A stretch of 38,513 bases of DNA from Bacteroidota bacterium. GTDB lineage: Bacteria > Bacteroidota > Ignavibacteria > Ignavibacteriales > Melioribacteraceae. Where the stretch lies: assembly GCA_024275455.1 (NCBI GenBank), contig JAJRZB010000104.1, positions 1 to 38,513 on the forward strand, read 5' to 3'. Every line of letters begins with the position of its first letter. Position 1 is the stretch's first letter. Position numbers and translations under genes: made by a program. The notes under the pieces are model-generated. The model was not told the DNA's origin. It saw nothing but the letters and a program-made list of their open reading frames with translations, and made no database searches. Shown in pieces: positions 1 to 13,541 of this stretch.

Positions 1-215
1 GAAATCAGCGGGGATTCCAAACCTAATATTTCAGCGTATTCTTTTATGGAATTGTGAAGTCTTCCGGTAGCAAAAGTGAACCTCATTCCCATTTTTTTTA
101 ATTCGTGAACATACTCAATTGATTGTTCACCAATTTCACCGTATTTATTAAGCAGTGTTCCATCAAGATCGAACACAATAAGCTGTAAATTTTTCAGAAT
201 TTTATTATCAATCAT
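1..215 (-). CDS. HAD-superfamily (Cof-like) hydrolase, N-terminal part; 3' end beyond window
   Basis: Reverse complement from ATG at 213-215 reads MIDNKILKNLQLIVFDLDGTLLNKYGEIGEQ..., with the HAD motif I DxDGT; open to the window edge. Confidence 0.8.
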   Translation of the reverse strand, partial: MIDNKILKNLQLIVFDLDGTLLNKYGEIGEQSIEYVHELKKMGMRFTFATGRLHNSIKEYAEILGLESPLI

Positions 216-241
216 AAATTATTACATTCAATATTTTAGAA

Positions 242-1684
242 TTATTTATCGTTATTTAAATATGTTAGAAAAGTTCCGACCAACAATGTTACGGAAACTC
301 CTATTAACGTATACCACGTCCAGGCAACAAGCTGCAAAGATATTACCGTAATCATAATAAAAATACCCGAAGCAAAACTTGCCAAAGCATCTTCCTGAGT
401 AGCCTTGTTTACAAACAAACCCAGCATAAAAGTTCCGAGTAAACCTCCGTAAGTAAACGATGCAATACTCAATGCCAATTCAACAACCGTATGTGGAGAA
501 TTCATAAAAAACAATGCTGCCAAAATAAGCATACCCGCCCACATAATTGTAAATAGCCGAGAAACTTTAAGATCATTTGCTTTGTTTCTATTTTTATGAA
601 AAGGGTTATATAAATCAAGCATGGTTGAAGAGGATAATGAACTTATTGACCCTGCTAAAGTAGACATTGCAGCCGCGAATAATCCGGCTATAATAATACC
701 GGAGAATGGAGAGGGTAATTTATCAATAATAAATTTGGGGAAAATTTCATCCGATCTAATATCCAGATGTCCGTAGAAAGCATACAAAGCAACTCCTACC
801 AAAAGGAAAATTAAAAATTGAAATATTATTATAATTCCGCTGCCGATTATTGCTTTTTGCGCACTTCTTAAACTATTTGTACTTAGTAATCTCTGTACAA
901 TTAATTGGTCTGTACCATGCGAAGCCATTGAAAGAAAAGCTCCACCCAGTATTCCGCTTATTAAATTATAGGGCTGCGAAAAAAACTCTCCTACTGTTGA
1001 TCCAAAGTTTAAATTAATTACACTTAGTTTATTTTCCAAATGAGCAGCTTGAACAATTGAATTAAACCCATCAGGCAAGTAATTGAAAACCAAAAAGTAT
1101 CCGGCAAGTAAAGCACCGCCAAGGTAAATTACCATTAAAATTACATCTACCCAAATAATTCCTTTTACTCCGCCTGTTATTGTATACCCGAGAGTAATAA
1201 CCGCAATAATAATTATTGCCGTAGGATAACTAATATCCAACATTAATTTTAACGGGATAGCCGTTGCAAATAATCTTACTCCGTCAGCGGCTGTTCTGGT
1301 AAATAAAAAAACTATAGAAGCAAAAGATCTTGTTTTCGCTCCAAACCTGTTTTCCAAAAAAGCATACGCAGTATTAAGTTCACCCTTAAAATAGGAGGGT
1401 AAAAAAAAGTTTGCTATTATAATTCTTCCAATTAAATAACCAAAAGTTACTTGCAAAAAATTAAGATTAGTTAAATATGCTAATCCGGGAATTGAAATAA
1501 AAGTTAACGTACTCGTTTCGGCGGCAACAATTGAAAAACAAACTGCCCACCAAGGAACTGATTTGGACCCCAGAAAGTAATCCTCAACAGTTTTTTGTTT
1601 TCCTCCTTTATAAGCTCCGAATAGAGCCACACCAATTAGAAAAACTATTATTACTACAAAGTCTAAAGTTTTATCCACAAACAA
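242..1684 (-). CDS. Sodium:solute symporter family (SSS) transporter
   Basis: 480 aa, multiple TM segments, SSS-like core (VEDYFLGSKSVPWWAVCFSIVAAETSTLTFISIPG). Confidence 0.9.
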   Translation of the reverse strand: MFVDKTLDFVVIIVFLIGVALFGAYKGGKQKTVEDYFLGSKSVPWWAVCFSIVAAETSTLTFISIPGLAYLTNLNFLQVTFGYLIGRIIIANFFLPSYFKGELNTAYAFLENRFGAKTRSFASIVFLFTRTAADGVRLFATAIPLKLMLDISYPTAIIIIAVITLGYTITGGVKGIIWVDVILMVIYLGGALLAGYFLVFNYLPDGFNSIVQAAHLENKLSVINLNFGSTVGEFFSQPYNLISGILGGAFLSMASHGTDQLIVQRLLSTNSLRSAQKAIIGSGIIIIFQFLIFLLVGVALYAFYGHLDIRSDEIFPKFIIDKLPSPFSGIIIAGLFAAAMSTLAGSISSLSSSTMLDLYNPFHKNRNKANDLKVSRLFTIMWAGMLILAALFFMNSPHTVVELALSIASFTYGGLLGTFMLGLFVNKATQEDALASFASGIFIMITVISLQLVAWTWYTLIGVSVTLLVGTFLTYLNNDK

Positions 1685-1687
1685 GCC

Positions 1688-2047
1688 CTATATTTTTTTT
1701 AGTTCGTCTACTGCTTCTTGTACTGTTTCTTTGATAGGAAGCACTCGATCTAATTGATAGATTTCAATTAGTGTACGAACGCTTTTTTGCGGAGTGGCAA
1801 GTCTAATACTGCCATTATTTGTTTGTAAAATTCGGAAGGAAAGTAGAATTGCACTAAGTCCTGAGCTATCACAATACTCTATTTCAGATAAATCAAATAC
1901 CATTTTATTTATATCGCCAGCTGAAAGTAATATTGTCAGCTCGCCTTTTACTAAACCGGCAATGGAAGCATCAAAAGATTTTTCCAGCAATTTAAAAATT
2001 GCAACATCGCCATCTTTTTTAAATTCATAATTTACTGTATCATTCAT
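1688..2047 (-). CDS. STAS-domain anti-sigma factor antagonist
   Basis: 119 aa; KMVFDLSEIEYCDSSGLSAIL resembles the SpoIIAA-type phosphoacceptor motif (DSSGL). Confidence 0.85.
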   Translation of the reverse strand: MNDTVNYEFKKDGDVAIFKLLEKSFDASIAGLVKGELTILLSAGDINKMVFDLSEIEYCDSSGLSAILLSFRILQTNNGSIRLATPQKSVRTLIEIYQLDRVLPIKETVQEAVDELKKI

Positions 2048-2106
2048 TTTTACTTTTAACTCTTATTTAAATAAAATTGATATTGAATTATTTTTAAGCA
2101 AACATT

Positions 2107-2637
2107 CTAAAACATCTTTAAGGAATTTAACAAATTTCTATATGATATTTCAGAATTAATTTTTGTGTTAACCATTTGAAAATTATAAAGATTATCTACT
2201 TCTTCTTTTTTAAAACCTACTTTATATTTTGCAGATATCAAACTTGTAGCAGCAGCTAAAAAAAGATTTTCTTCACGTTCTAAGTCAATTAAAACATCAA
2301 ATTTATAATTGCTTAATTTATTTATAAATCCTTTATTCGGTAAACCTAATTTCGAAATATCATTTAACGAATAATCTAAAATAGTATAATTATGTGCAAT
2401 TGTTACTGAGTTTTTCTTATGCTCGGGAATAAATAATGTTACATTTTTTTTATGAATTTTAAAATACTTTGCAACATCAAAACTATTGGAATAATCAAGA
2501 TCATTTAAAGGAAGTATTAAAATATAGTCAATTGCATTTTCAATAAAATCTGTAAAAGAGAAATTAGTATCAAAATCCTTTTTGATTTTCTTTTTGAAAA
2601 TATAGTACCCGATTTTATTTTTATATTCCTCAAACAA
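2107..2637 (-). CDS. Uncharacterised protein (possibly DUF6913-like)
   Basis: 176 aa ORF directly downstream of ligA; family recognition by eye only (FDVLIDLEREENLFLAAATSLISAKYKVGF). Confidence 0.6.
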   Translation of the reverse strand: MFEEYKNKIGYYIFKKKIKKDFDTNFSFTDFIENAIDYILILPLNDLDYSNSFDVAKYFKIHKKNVTLFIPEHKKNSVTIAHNYTILDYSLNDISKLGLPNKGFINKLSNYKFDVLIDLEREENLFLAAATSLISAKYKVGFKKEEVDNLYNFQMVNTKINSEISYRNLLNSLKMF

Positions 2638-2638
2638 A

Positions 2639-5600
<2,962 letters not shown>

Positions 5601-5613
5601 TTTATTTTCCGGT

Positions 5614-6978
5614 TTAATTTTTTCTAACTAATTTTGCAACAAAAGCACCATCAATTTGATGTTTACTCGGGAGAGTTTGAATGCACCCATTTTCATCCGT
5701 AATATCCTCTCCAAATTGTTCTGATAAATTAACTAAATCAAAATTATTATGCTTTTCTAAAAATTGTTTTACTATTTCAAAATTTTCTTCTGGTTCAATT
5801 GTACATGTACTGTATACAACAATACCTCCCGGTTTAACTGTTTGTCCGGCTTTTTCCAACAATTTTAATTGGATTTTATTCAGGTTTCGTATATCACCTA
5901 AATCTCTTTTCCATTTAATATCTGGCTTTTTAGTTAAAGTTCCCAATCCGCTGCAAGGAACATCTGCAAGTACTCTGTCAAAATCATTTCCTTCAAAATC
6001 TAGTGCGTCTTGAGCAATTGATTTTAGATTTTTAACTCCAAGTCTTTCCATATTTTTATTAAATAAATTAAGTCTGCTTTCAAACTTATCGAGCGCAACA
6101 AGTTCACCCTGGTTTTGCATAGTATCTGCTAAAAATGCTGTTTTCCCTCCGGGAGCTGCACAAAGATCAAGAACTTTCATGCCCGGTTTCGGATCTAAAG
6201 CTTTACATGATAGACCTGTGCTTTCATCCTGAATGGAAAAATAACCTTTTTGAAAATATTCCCAATTTGTAATATTAGTTAACGAATGCAAATGTAAATA
6301 TTCTTTAAGATATTTGCCCTGTGTAAAATTTATACTTACAGATTCTAACAATGATTTCAGTTCATCAATATTTGAATGCAACTTATTAACTCTTAATGTA
6401 TGAATGGGTCTCTTATTATTTGCAATTAATAATTTGTCTGTTTCCTTTTCACCATATCTTTTTACCCATCTTTTAACCATCCATGTCGGATGCGAATAAT
6501 AAGCCGATAAATAATTTACCAAATCCTCTTCTTTATTCGGATATCTTATTCCGTTTCTATTTCTAATTATATTCCGTAAAACAGCATTTGTTAAATTAGC
6601 AGATTTTTCTCCCTGAAGTTTTTTTACAAATTCAACCGATTCATTTACTGCTGCATGATCCGGTACTCGATCTAAAAATAGAATTTGATATAGAGCCACT
6701 CGAAGAGAATTTTTAACATTAGGAATACATTTTGAAAACTGTCCTTTATAAAACCCTGTTAAAACCCAGTCAATTCTGCCTAACCATCTTATTACCCCGT
6801 GGACAATTTCAAATAATAGAGCTTTGTCTTTCCCGTCAAGTTCGGAGTTGTTTAATTCTATTTCTAATAATTTATCTAAATAGGCATCTGTCCTATCAAC
6901 ACGATTTAATATTTTTATTGCTAAACCTCTAACACCGCTGTATAAATTTAAGTTAGTACCAATAGTTACTTCTTGCAT
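5614..6978 (-). CDS. rsmB: 16S rRNA (cytosine(967)-C(5))-methyltransferase RsmB
   Basis: 454 aa; NusB-like N-terminal domain; MTase motifs VLDLCAAPGGKTA, DVPCSGLGT, YSTCTIEPEEN. Confidence 0.92.
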   Translation of the reverse strand: MQEVTIGTNLNLYSGVRGLAIKILNRVDRTDAYLDKLLEIELNNSELDGKDKALLFEIVHGVIRWLGRIDWVLTGFYKGQFSKCIPNVKNSLRVALYQILFLDRVPDHAAVNESVEFVKKLQGEKSANLTNAVLRNIIRNRNGIRYPNKEEDLVNYLSAYYSHPTWMVKRWVKRYGEKETDKLLIANNKRPIHTLRVNKLHSNIDELKSLLESVSINFTQGKYLKEYLHLHSLTNITNWEYFQKGYFSIQDESTGLSCKALDPKPGMKVLDLCAAPGGKTAFLADTMQNQGELVALDKFESRLNLFNKNMERLGVKNLKSIAQDALDFEGNDFDRVLADVPCSGLGTLTKKPDIKWKRDLGDIRNLNKIQLKLLEKAGQTVKPGGIVVYSTCTIEPEENFEIVKQFLEKHNNFDLVNLSEQFGEDITDENGCIQTLPSKHQIDGAFVAKLVRKN

Positions 6979-7075
6979 AATATCAGTTTACTTTAAATAA
7001 ATGATGAAAAATTTTCTAAGTTTAATTTACTAAAAAGAAGAGAAAATAATATTAAGTAGTTGGAGAGGAATTAAA

Positions 7076-7112
7076 TAAAAAGCTTTCTCACTAAAAAAAG
7101 AGAAAGCTTAAA
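7076..7112 (-). terminator. Intrinsic terminator downstream of rpmE
   Basis: Minus strand AAGCTTTCTC-(TTTTTTTAGT)-GAGAAAGCTT followed by TTTATTT; perfect 10-bp stem. Confidence 0.75.
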
Positions 7113-7113
7113 A

Positions 7114-7317
7114 TTATTTTTTCAGACCATATTTTTTATTAAAACGTTCTACTCTACCTGTAGAATCTAACAATTTTTGTTTCCCGGTAAAAAACGGATG
7201 GCATTCCGAGCAAATTTCTAACTTAATATGGTCAACGGTTGATCTTGTTGTAAATGTATTTCCGCAAACACATGTTACTTCACAATTTTGATATGTTGGG
7301 TGTATACCTTTTTTCAT
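7114..7317 (-). CDS. rpmE: 50S ribosomal protein L31, Cys-containing type
   Basis: 67 aa [22 protein letters not shown]...[13 protein letters not shown]; diagnostic L31. Confidence 0.96.
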   Translation of the reverse strand: MKKGIHPTYQNCEVTCVCGNTFTTRSTVDHIKLEICSECHPFFTGKQKLLDSTGRVERFNKKYGLKK

Positions 7318-7385
7318 AATTCTACCTGTTAAAAATTAGCTTAGAAAAATAGGAAATTATTAGTTTAAATTCAAGGATTACCGGA

Positions 7386-8090
7386 TTAATCTACTCTTCT
7401 TGTTTTTTGTTTTTGGAGCATAATTTCCTTTTTCACAGAATCTAACCTTGCTTTTAGAGCTTCAACATATTCCTTATCAACTTCTTCACCCATAAAAAAA
7501 CCATTAAAATAATTACGAGCAGATCCTCTTCCGGTTAATTGTACTTGTCTTCCTAAACTGTTTTCACTTCTTTTACTTTTTAATACTTTGTCTATATCGG
7601 TGGAAGCATAATTTTCAAACGGAAAATCTTTTTTTCTAACACTCAGTTTAACTAATTTTTTTACAGATTTTTCTTCCGAAGCTATTAAACCGGATTTCTC
7701 ATTTTCTTTTACAATAACATCCAATTCATTTACTTTTTCACTTTTATCAAAAATATTATTAAAATTGGAAGAACCGAATAAATTACTGCTAATTTCGGAA
7801 CGAAGTTTTGGTACAATTTTAAAAGGATTTTCTAACGATTCAGGATTATTATTAAAGAAAAAGACAAACGCAAGTAAAGACGCTACTATAATTCCTGAAG
7901 CCGGGACAAAAATAGCCCATGGGTTAAAACCTTTTTTTTCATTTGAATTTAGCCCAAAATTTTTATTCTCAATTTTAGTTTTCAGATTAAATTCAAAATT
8001 ATCCGGAGCATTTACTTTTGGCAAATCCTTAAGTAATTTTTTAACATGCTCATAATCTTCATCTTTAGAATTGTAAAAATTTGTTTTCAT
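7386..8090 (-). CDS. Single-TM protein encoded with the sigma factor; putative anti-sigma factor
   Basis: 234 aa, one TM segment (WAIFVPASGIIVASLLAFVFFF), starts 4 nt after the upstream sigma gene ends. Confidence 0.55.
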   Translation of the reverse strand: MKTNFYNSKDEDYEHVKKLLKDLPKVNAPDNFEFNLKTKIENKNFGLNSNEKKGFNPWAIFVPASGIIVASLLAFVFFFNNNPESLENPFKIVPKLRSEISSNLFGSSNFNNIFDKSEKVNELDVIVKENEKSGLIASEEKSVKKLVKLSVRKKDFPFENYASTDIDKVLKSKRSENSLGRQVQLTGRGSARNYFNGFFMGEEVDKEYVEALKARLDSVKKEIMLQKQKTRRVD

Positions 8091-8093
8091 ACA

Positions 8094-8678
8094 CTACCCA
8101 TTGTAAATATTCTTTAATAATTCCTGAAGATGTTTTCTTCCTCTGTTTATGCGAGATTTTACTGTTCCTATTGACAAACCGGTAATTTCAGCAATTTCCT
8201 CATAAGATAACCCTTCAATGTCTCTTAGAATTACAACTTCCCTGTAAACCGGTTTTACTTTTAATAAAGCTTTCTGAATTATCTCTCCTTTTATTTCGCT
8301 GTCTGTTGCTCTTTCGGGAGAAATAAATGAACTATCCTCAATTTGGATTTTTCTATCGTCGTCATCTTGATTCAAAGAAAAAATAGTTCTTCTCTTTCTT
8401 CTTTTCAGCTCGTTACGCGCTAAATTACCGGCAATTGTATATATCCAAGTTGAAAATTTTGCAAAAGATTTATAAGAATCTTTATGCAAATAAAACTTTA
8501 TCATAGTATCCTGAACTATATCTACACAAACATCTCTATCACCTAAAAATCGGTAGACATAGTTTGTTAAAGGATCTTTAAATCTTTTAACAAGAATTTC
8601 ATAAGCTTCAATTGTATTATTATCCTGAAACTCTTTAATTAATTCTTCGTCAGTTAACTCAGCAAGTTTTTTCTTCAA
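8094..8678 (-). CDS. RNA polymerase sigma factor, ECF (sigma-70 family)
   Basis: 194 aa; region 2 (DRDVCVDIVQDTMIKFYLHKDSY) and region 4 (EVVILRDIEGLSYEEIAEITGLSIGTVKSRINRGRKHL). Confidence 0.93.
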   Translation of the reverse strand: MKKKLAELTDEELIKEFQDNNTIEAYEILVKRFKDPLTNYVYRFLGDRDVCVDIVQDTMIKFYLHKDSYKSFAKFSTWIYTIAGNLARNELKRRKRRTIFSLNQDDDDRKIQIEDSSFISPERATDSEIKGEIIQKALLKVKPVYREVVILRDIEGLSYEEIAEITGLSIGTVKSRINRGRKHLQELLKNIYNG

Positions 8679-8746
8679 TGATATTTATACTTTTTAATGG
8701 GATAATTGTTTCAATAATTTATAGAAATATTTACAAAAATATTCTG

Positions 8747-9766
8747 TTAATCTAATAAAATATTTGTCAACATTATTGTTGATAAAGATTTTTGATCGAT
8801 ACCGCTTGTTTTTAATGCCAGATCAGTTTCATATAGTACTTTTGATGCATGAATCAGTCTTGTTTCATTATTAAAAAAAGGTGCATTTTTGCAATTAATA
8901 TAGTAATATTTAGATACTCCTATTGCTTTGGAAGCATCTTCATCCGATAGTTTTCTTTTCCTAAGTTCAAAAGACTGACTTATAACCGAAAAATATTTTG
9001 TCAGCATAGATATAATAAAAATCAAATCCTTACCGTTTTCTAAAAGATTGTTTAGTACTTTAAGAGCGTTTGCCTTGTTTCCTTTTCCCATCGCATTAAG
9101 TAAATCGAAAATTGAATATTCTTTGGTTGCCGATGAGAGTTTTTTAATATCTTCGGGTGTAATTTCTTTGGATTCGCTTAAAAAACTTTGAAATTTTTGA
9201 AGCTGCATTTCCAATAATGATTTATCTTCGCCAACAATTTCTATTAAAGATTTAGTACTTTCCGAAGAGATATCAAATCCCAGTTGCGTACACCTCTTTT
9301 TTACCCAATTTTCTAAATCCCTTCCTTTTAGTTCACTAGCCTGAAAAATCATATTTTTAGCAAGCAAAGTTTTGTAAGGCTCTGAATTTAAGCTGCCAAT
9401 TGATCCATAATTTATAAGCACCAGAATAGTTGTGTCAGTCGCGCTTTCTAAATAACTTAAAATTTGTTTTTTATTATTGTAATTTTCAAAATTTTTAACA
9501 ATCAATAATTTTTTTTCGGATCCGAAAGGAAAAGTATATGCCAGGTCAATTAAACCTGAGACATTCTCTTTCTTTTCAGCAGAAATAATTTCCTTGTCAA
9601 AATCCGTAGTAATAAAAGGTTTAGCTTTTTCTTCTATTACTTTAACAGCGCCGTTTAATGTAAAATGATCTTCCCCGAATAAGAAATAGACTAATTTCAG
9701 CTCAGACTTATTTAGTTCCGATACCATTGAATAAACCGAGGGCACTTTTTCTTTTGATCTATACAT
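8747..9766 (-). CDS. holA: DNA polymerase III subunit delta
   Basis: 339 aa; YFLFGEDHFTLNGAVKVIEE..., clamp-loader delta pattern. Confidence 0.85.
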   Translation of the reverse strand: MYRSKEKVPSVYSMVSELNKSELKLVYFLFGEDHFTLNGAVKVIEEKAKPFITTDFDKEIISAEKKENVSGLIDLAYTFPFGSEKKLLIVKNFENYNNKKQILSYLESATDTTILVLINYGSIGSLNSEPYKTLLAKNMIFQASELKGRDLENWVKKRCTQLGFDISSESTKSLIEIVGEDKSLLEMQLQKFQSFLSESKEITPEDIKKLSSATKEYSIFDLLNAMGKGNKANALKVLNNLLENGKDLIFIISMLTKYFSVISQSFELRKRKLSDEDASKAIGVSKYYYINCKNAPFFNNETRLIHASKVLYETDLALKTSGIDQKSLSTIMLTNILLD

Positions 9767-9805
9767 TTAACTTTTTATTATGAAAAATATACGAAATCAA
9801 AATAT

Positions 9806-10438
9806 TTATTTTACACGTTTTTCAACGGTTACTTTTTCCATTACCACATCTTTAAGCGGTTTATCGTAAGGTTTTGATGTTGCCGATTTTCCTATTGCCT
9901 GAACAACATCGAGACCGGAAATAACTTTACCGAAAATAGAATGTTTACCATCCAACCAAGGAGTTGGTACTAATGTAATAAAAAATTGACTGCCGTTTGT
10001 ATTGGGACCTGCATTAGCCATAGATAAAATTCCGGGTTCGGAATGTTTTAAACTATCAACAAACTCATCTTCAAAAGAACCGCCGAAGTAACTTTCACCT
10101 CCTGAACCGGTACCGGTCGGATCGCCTCCTTGAATCATAAAATCAGCAATTACTCTGTGGAAGGTTACTCCATCGTAATATCCTTTAGTAATCAGACCTA
10201 CGAAATTTTCAACGGTTTTAGGTACTTCGTTAGCAAATAATTGTATTTCAACATCACCCATATTGGTTTTCATGTGAGCGACTAAAATTTCGTTATCGTT
10301 AAGCGTAATAAGTTCTTTCACTTTTTCCTCGTAAATATTTTTAGTTTTTTGTTTAGTGTTTTCTTTTATCTTTGCATCATCCACTTTAGATGTGCATGCA
10401 ACTATAGTTAAAATTAAAAGTATACTTAAATATTTCAA
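9806..10438 (-). CDS. Cyclophilin-type peptidyl-prolyl isomerase, predicted lipoprotein
   Basis: 210 aa; lipobox-like ILTIVAC; cyclophilin motifs [42 protein letters not shown] start preceded by GGAGG. Confidence 0.93.
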   Translation of the reverse strand: MKYLSILLILTIVACTSKVDDAKIKENTKQKTKNIYEEKVKELITLNDNEILVAHMKTNMGDVEIQLFANEVPKTVENFVGLITKGYYDGVTFHRVIADFMIQGGDPTGTGSGGESYFGGSFEDEFVDSLKHSEPGILSMANAGPNTNGSQFFITLVPTPWLDGKHSIFGKVISGLDVVQAIGKSATSKPYDKPLKDVVMEKVTVEKRVK

Positions 10439-10446
10439 AATGCCTC

Positions 10447-11295
10447 CTATGGATTTATAATATTATTCCAAACCATTGCTATTATAATTACACCAACAAT
10501 TATTCTGTAAAAAACAAATACCATTGTTGAATTTTTTCTTAAAAATTTAAGTAAAAAACTGATTGTTAAATATCCGCTTACCGCTGATGCAACAGTTGCA
10601 ACTATTAAATTAACAATGCCCGACATATCAATATAATTAAGGGCTTCATATAATTGCAGCAATCCGCTACCTAATATTGCGGGTACACTAAGTAAAAAGG
10701 AAAAACGAGCAGCCGTTTCTCTTTTAAACCCAAGAAATATTCCGGCAGTAATAGTTGTACCCGATCTTGATGAACCCGGAATTAAAGCAAGTGATTGCGC
10801 AAAACCTACAATTAATGCATGATACCATTTTATATCTTTAAGTTCTCTTTTAAATTTTCCGATTTTTTCTGCAAAGGCTAAAATTATTCCCAATACAATT
10901 AAACTGGTTCCAATAACATAAAGATTTTTTGTAAACGCACCCTCAATAACATCTTTAAATCCAAGTCCGATAATTACAACCGGAATGGAGCCTATAATAA
11001 TATACCATCCCATTTTTGAATTAAAAGATTGAGTAGAAAACGACTTCCTTTTAATTAAATTATCACCTATAAAATCCATAGTGATATGCCATAGATCATT
11101 CCAAAAATAAATTAAGATTGCTACAAGTGTTCCTAATTGAATAACAGCAATAAACGAAGTCCATTGCTCAGGGTTTTCTGCTGAAACAAGATTCATCAAT
11201 TTACCGACAACAGTTAAATGACCTGTACTGCTAATTGGTAAAAATTCAGTTAATCCTTGTATAATGCCTAAAAATATTGCTTCTATTATGTTCAC
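10447..11295 (-). CDS. uppP: Undecaprenyl-diphosphatase UppP/BacA
   Basis: 282 aa; [14 protein letters not shown] and [12 protein letters not shown] motifs. Confidence 0.95.
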   Translation of the reverse strand: MNIIEAIFLGIIQGLTEFLPISSTGHLTVVGKLMNLVSAENPEQWTSFIAVIQLGTLVAILIYFWNDLWHITMDFIGDNLIKRKSFSTQSFNSKMGWYIIIGSIPVVIIGLGFKDVIEGAFTKNLYVIGTSLIVLGIILAFAEKIGKFKRELKDIKWYHALIVGFAQSLALIPGSSRSGTTITAGIFLGFKRETAARFSFLLSVPAILGSGLLQLYEALNYIDMSGIVNLIVATVASAVSGYLTISFLLKFLRKNSTMVFVFYRIIVGVIIIAMVWNNIINP

Positions 11296-11304
11296 AGTAA
11301 TTCC

Positions 11305-11907
11305 CTAAAAATAATAAACTGTTCCTAATTTTAATCCCACTGAAAAGCTGTTTAAGTTAAAGACACCCCCGTTAAGTGTATTTATTTCACCAGGAATATC
11401 ATACCTGATATCACCGGCTATTAAAGCGTATAAATTACCGCTAAGTCTTGTATCCCCTTGCAGTTTAAGTAAAAACCCGATACCGCTTGTTGAATAATTT
11501 TCTTTTGAACCGTAAGAATTAATTCTTTCTTGAGCATTACTGTATCTAAAACCAATGCCTCCGCCAAACTTTAACTTATAGCCTTCCCCCGCTAAATAAT
11601 AGTACCCGATTAAAGTTGGTTTATGATGGTCTAATTCAATATCAACCACAACAGTATTTATAGAGTAGATATTAAAATCATATTCCAATGCAATTTGATA
11701 TTTCTCATTTACATTATAACCAACCTCAACAAAAAAATCAGCAGACGTGTTGAAGGAATTAACAAATTGAGACCCGGATAATGCATTAACATAATTCTCA
11801 AAATCCGGAGCAGTAAAAAACGATAATCCCATTCCACCACCAACTTCAATTTGAGAAAACAAAGTAGAATTAATTATAAAATAAGAGACTATAATTATCT
11901 TTTTCAA
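11305..11907 (-). CDS. Putative outer-membrane beta-barrel protein
   Basis: 200 aa with signal peptide and alternating amphipathic strands; ends in aromatic residues (KLGTVYYF). Confidence 0.6.
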   Translation of the reverse strand: MKKIIIVSYFIINSTLFSQIEVGGGMGLSFFTAPDFENYVNALSGSQFVNSFNTSADFFVEVGYNVNEKYQIALEYDFNIYSINTVVVDIELDHHKPTLIGYYYLAGEGYKLKFGGGIGFRYSNAQERINSYGSKENYSTSGIGFLLKLQGDTRLSGNLYALIAGDIRYDIPGEINTLNGGVFNLNSFSVGLKLGTVYYF

Positions 11908-12956
11908 ATTGCACCTGATTTAGTTTTAAATACGGTTAGAAAATTTGCAGAGGGTAATCCTTTTGTCTGTTGTCTTTTATTTATCAAATATGTTAATCCG
12001 ATTGTTGATAAAATAAACAGTACATAAGTAGTTGTATGTGTAATTAGTGCATAAGCTCCGCTAATATCGGTATCAAAATTAAAAATGTTAACCAATACAA
12101 AAATTACTATTAGGTGATAAGAACCGGTTGCTCCAGGTGTTGGAATTATTACTCCAAATGCGCTTATAGTCATTACAATCCAAGCCATGGCAAAATTAAC
12201 TTATTTGATCTCTTCCATATGCAAAATATAAAAGCCAACGTAGGCTGTTAAACCATACAAAAACATAATTACTGCCGATAACAAAACTACAGAAAAGAAG
12301 TTTTTTGTACCTTTTAAGCTTGCAAACCCATCCGTTAACAAATGAAAAGCTCTCGCAAGTGCATCTGCTAATTTTTCAGAGAATTTTCCAATAAATTTTA
12401 AAATAGCATTATAAAAATTTTCCTTAAACTTAACCACTAAGTAAAGAAAAATAATTAATCCGAAAATGAGCACAAACCCGATATAAATTGTTGAACGGAG
12501 CCAAGTAATTTCTTGATAAAGATTTCCCGGAAAAATTGCTACACTTATTAAAACAGAAAAACCTAAAACCAAAATATCAATAACCCTTTCCAAAACAATT
12601 GTTCCAACCATTGAAGATCTTGATATATCTTCCCATTTTCCTAAAAACAGACCTCTATATAACTCGCCTAACCTAGGGACAACACAATTAACTCCGTAGC
12701 CAACCATAATAGCCCCAAATAAATTTACAACATTAGTTTTTTCTTTTACAGAACGAATAATAATTCGCCACCGGAAGGCTCTGGCAAGGTGCGATAAGAA
12801 CCAGACTACAAGGTAAACTCCAAACCAAAAAAATGAGATGCGACTTATAATTTCAATTACATCTTCAAAATTAACATTGTTAAATGCCAAATACAGAAAA
12901 ACTACCATCAAAACGAATGGAAGTAAATAACTTAATACTTTTTTCATCTTAGCCAT
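11904..12956 (-). CDS. Lysylphosphatidylglycerol synthase TM/flippase-like protein, interrupted by one in-frame TAA at 12201-12203
   Basis: ORF 12201..12956 has the family pattern (HLARAFRWRIII...NCVVPRLGELYRGLFLGK); the same frame after TAA reads VNFAMAWIVMTISAFGVIIPTPGATGSYH..., the conserved C-terminal PxPG region. Confidence 0.85.
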
Positions 12957-12959
12957 ATT

Positions 12960-13541
12960 TTATCGAAGGTCAATTATTTTCAATTTACCAGAGTCTATAA
13001 ATTTAAACAACCTTTTACTTAACGATTGATTAATTTTAATATTTCTGAATTCAAATAAATAGCTATTCCCTCCAAAATCAAATACTTCAATTTTATTTAT
13101 TAAATATTTTGAGTTAATCCATAATTTAGCAGTTTTAAAATTAAGTTGTGAACTGGTAGGAATAAGAGTTAATATAATTTTATTTCCTATTTTTACTTCG
13201 CTTATTTTACATTTTAGCGGGTAATTATAAATATAATCGCATAATGAAAAAGCTAACGGGTCATCATTAATATCTGAAATAATTACTTTTTCTCTTTTTT
13301 TATTTTCATTCCAAATCGATTTTCCATCCGAGATAATGGTGTTGTTTTTTAATTCAATTCTATAATTATTCTTTTGAGAAAAAAAGAATTTTCCTCTCAT
13401 TAAACTTTTACCGTTTGAGGATTGTGAAAAATCAGCTTCTAAATTTGTGATATTTTCAAATTTTTCTTGTAGTTTTTTTATACTGTCATTACTCTCTATC
13501 TGAAAATTAAACAGTAATAACAATACTAAAAATAATATCAT
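12960..13541 (-). CDS. lolA: Outer-membrane lipoprotein carrier LolA-like protein
   Basis: 193 aa with signal peptide; IKKLQEKFENITNLEADFSQSSNGKSLMRGKFFFSQKNNYRIEL; start overlaps the ftsK stop (ATGA). Confidence 0.75.
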   Translation of the reverse strand: MILFLVLLLLFNFQIESNDSIKKLQEKFENITNLEADFSQSSNGKSLMRGKFFFSQKNNYRIELKNNTIISDGKSIWNENKKREKVIISDINDDPLAFSLCDYIYNYPLKCKISEVKIGNKIILTLIPTSSQLNFKTAKLWINSKYLINKIEVFDFGGNSYLFEFRNIKINQSLSKRLFKFIDSGKLKIIDLR

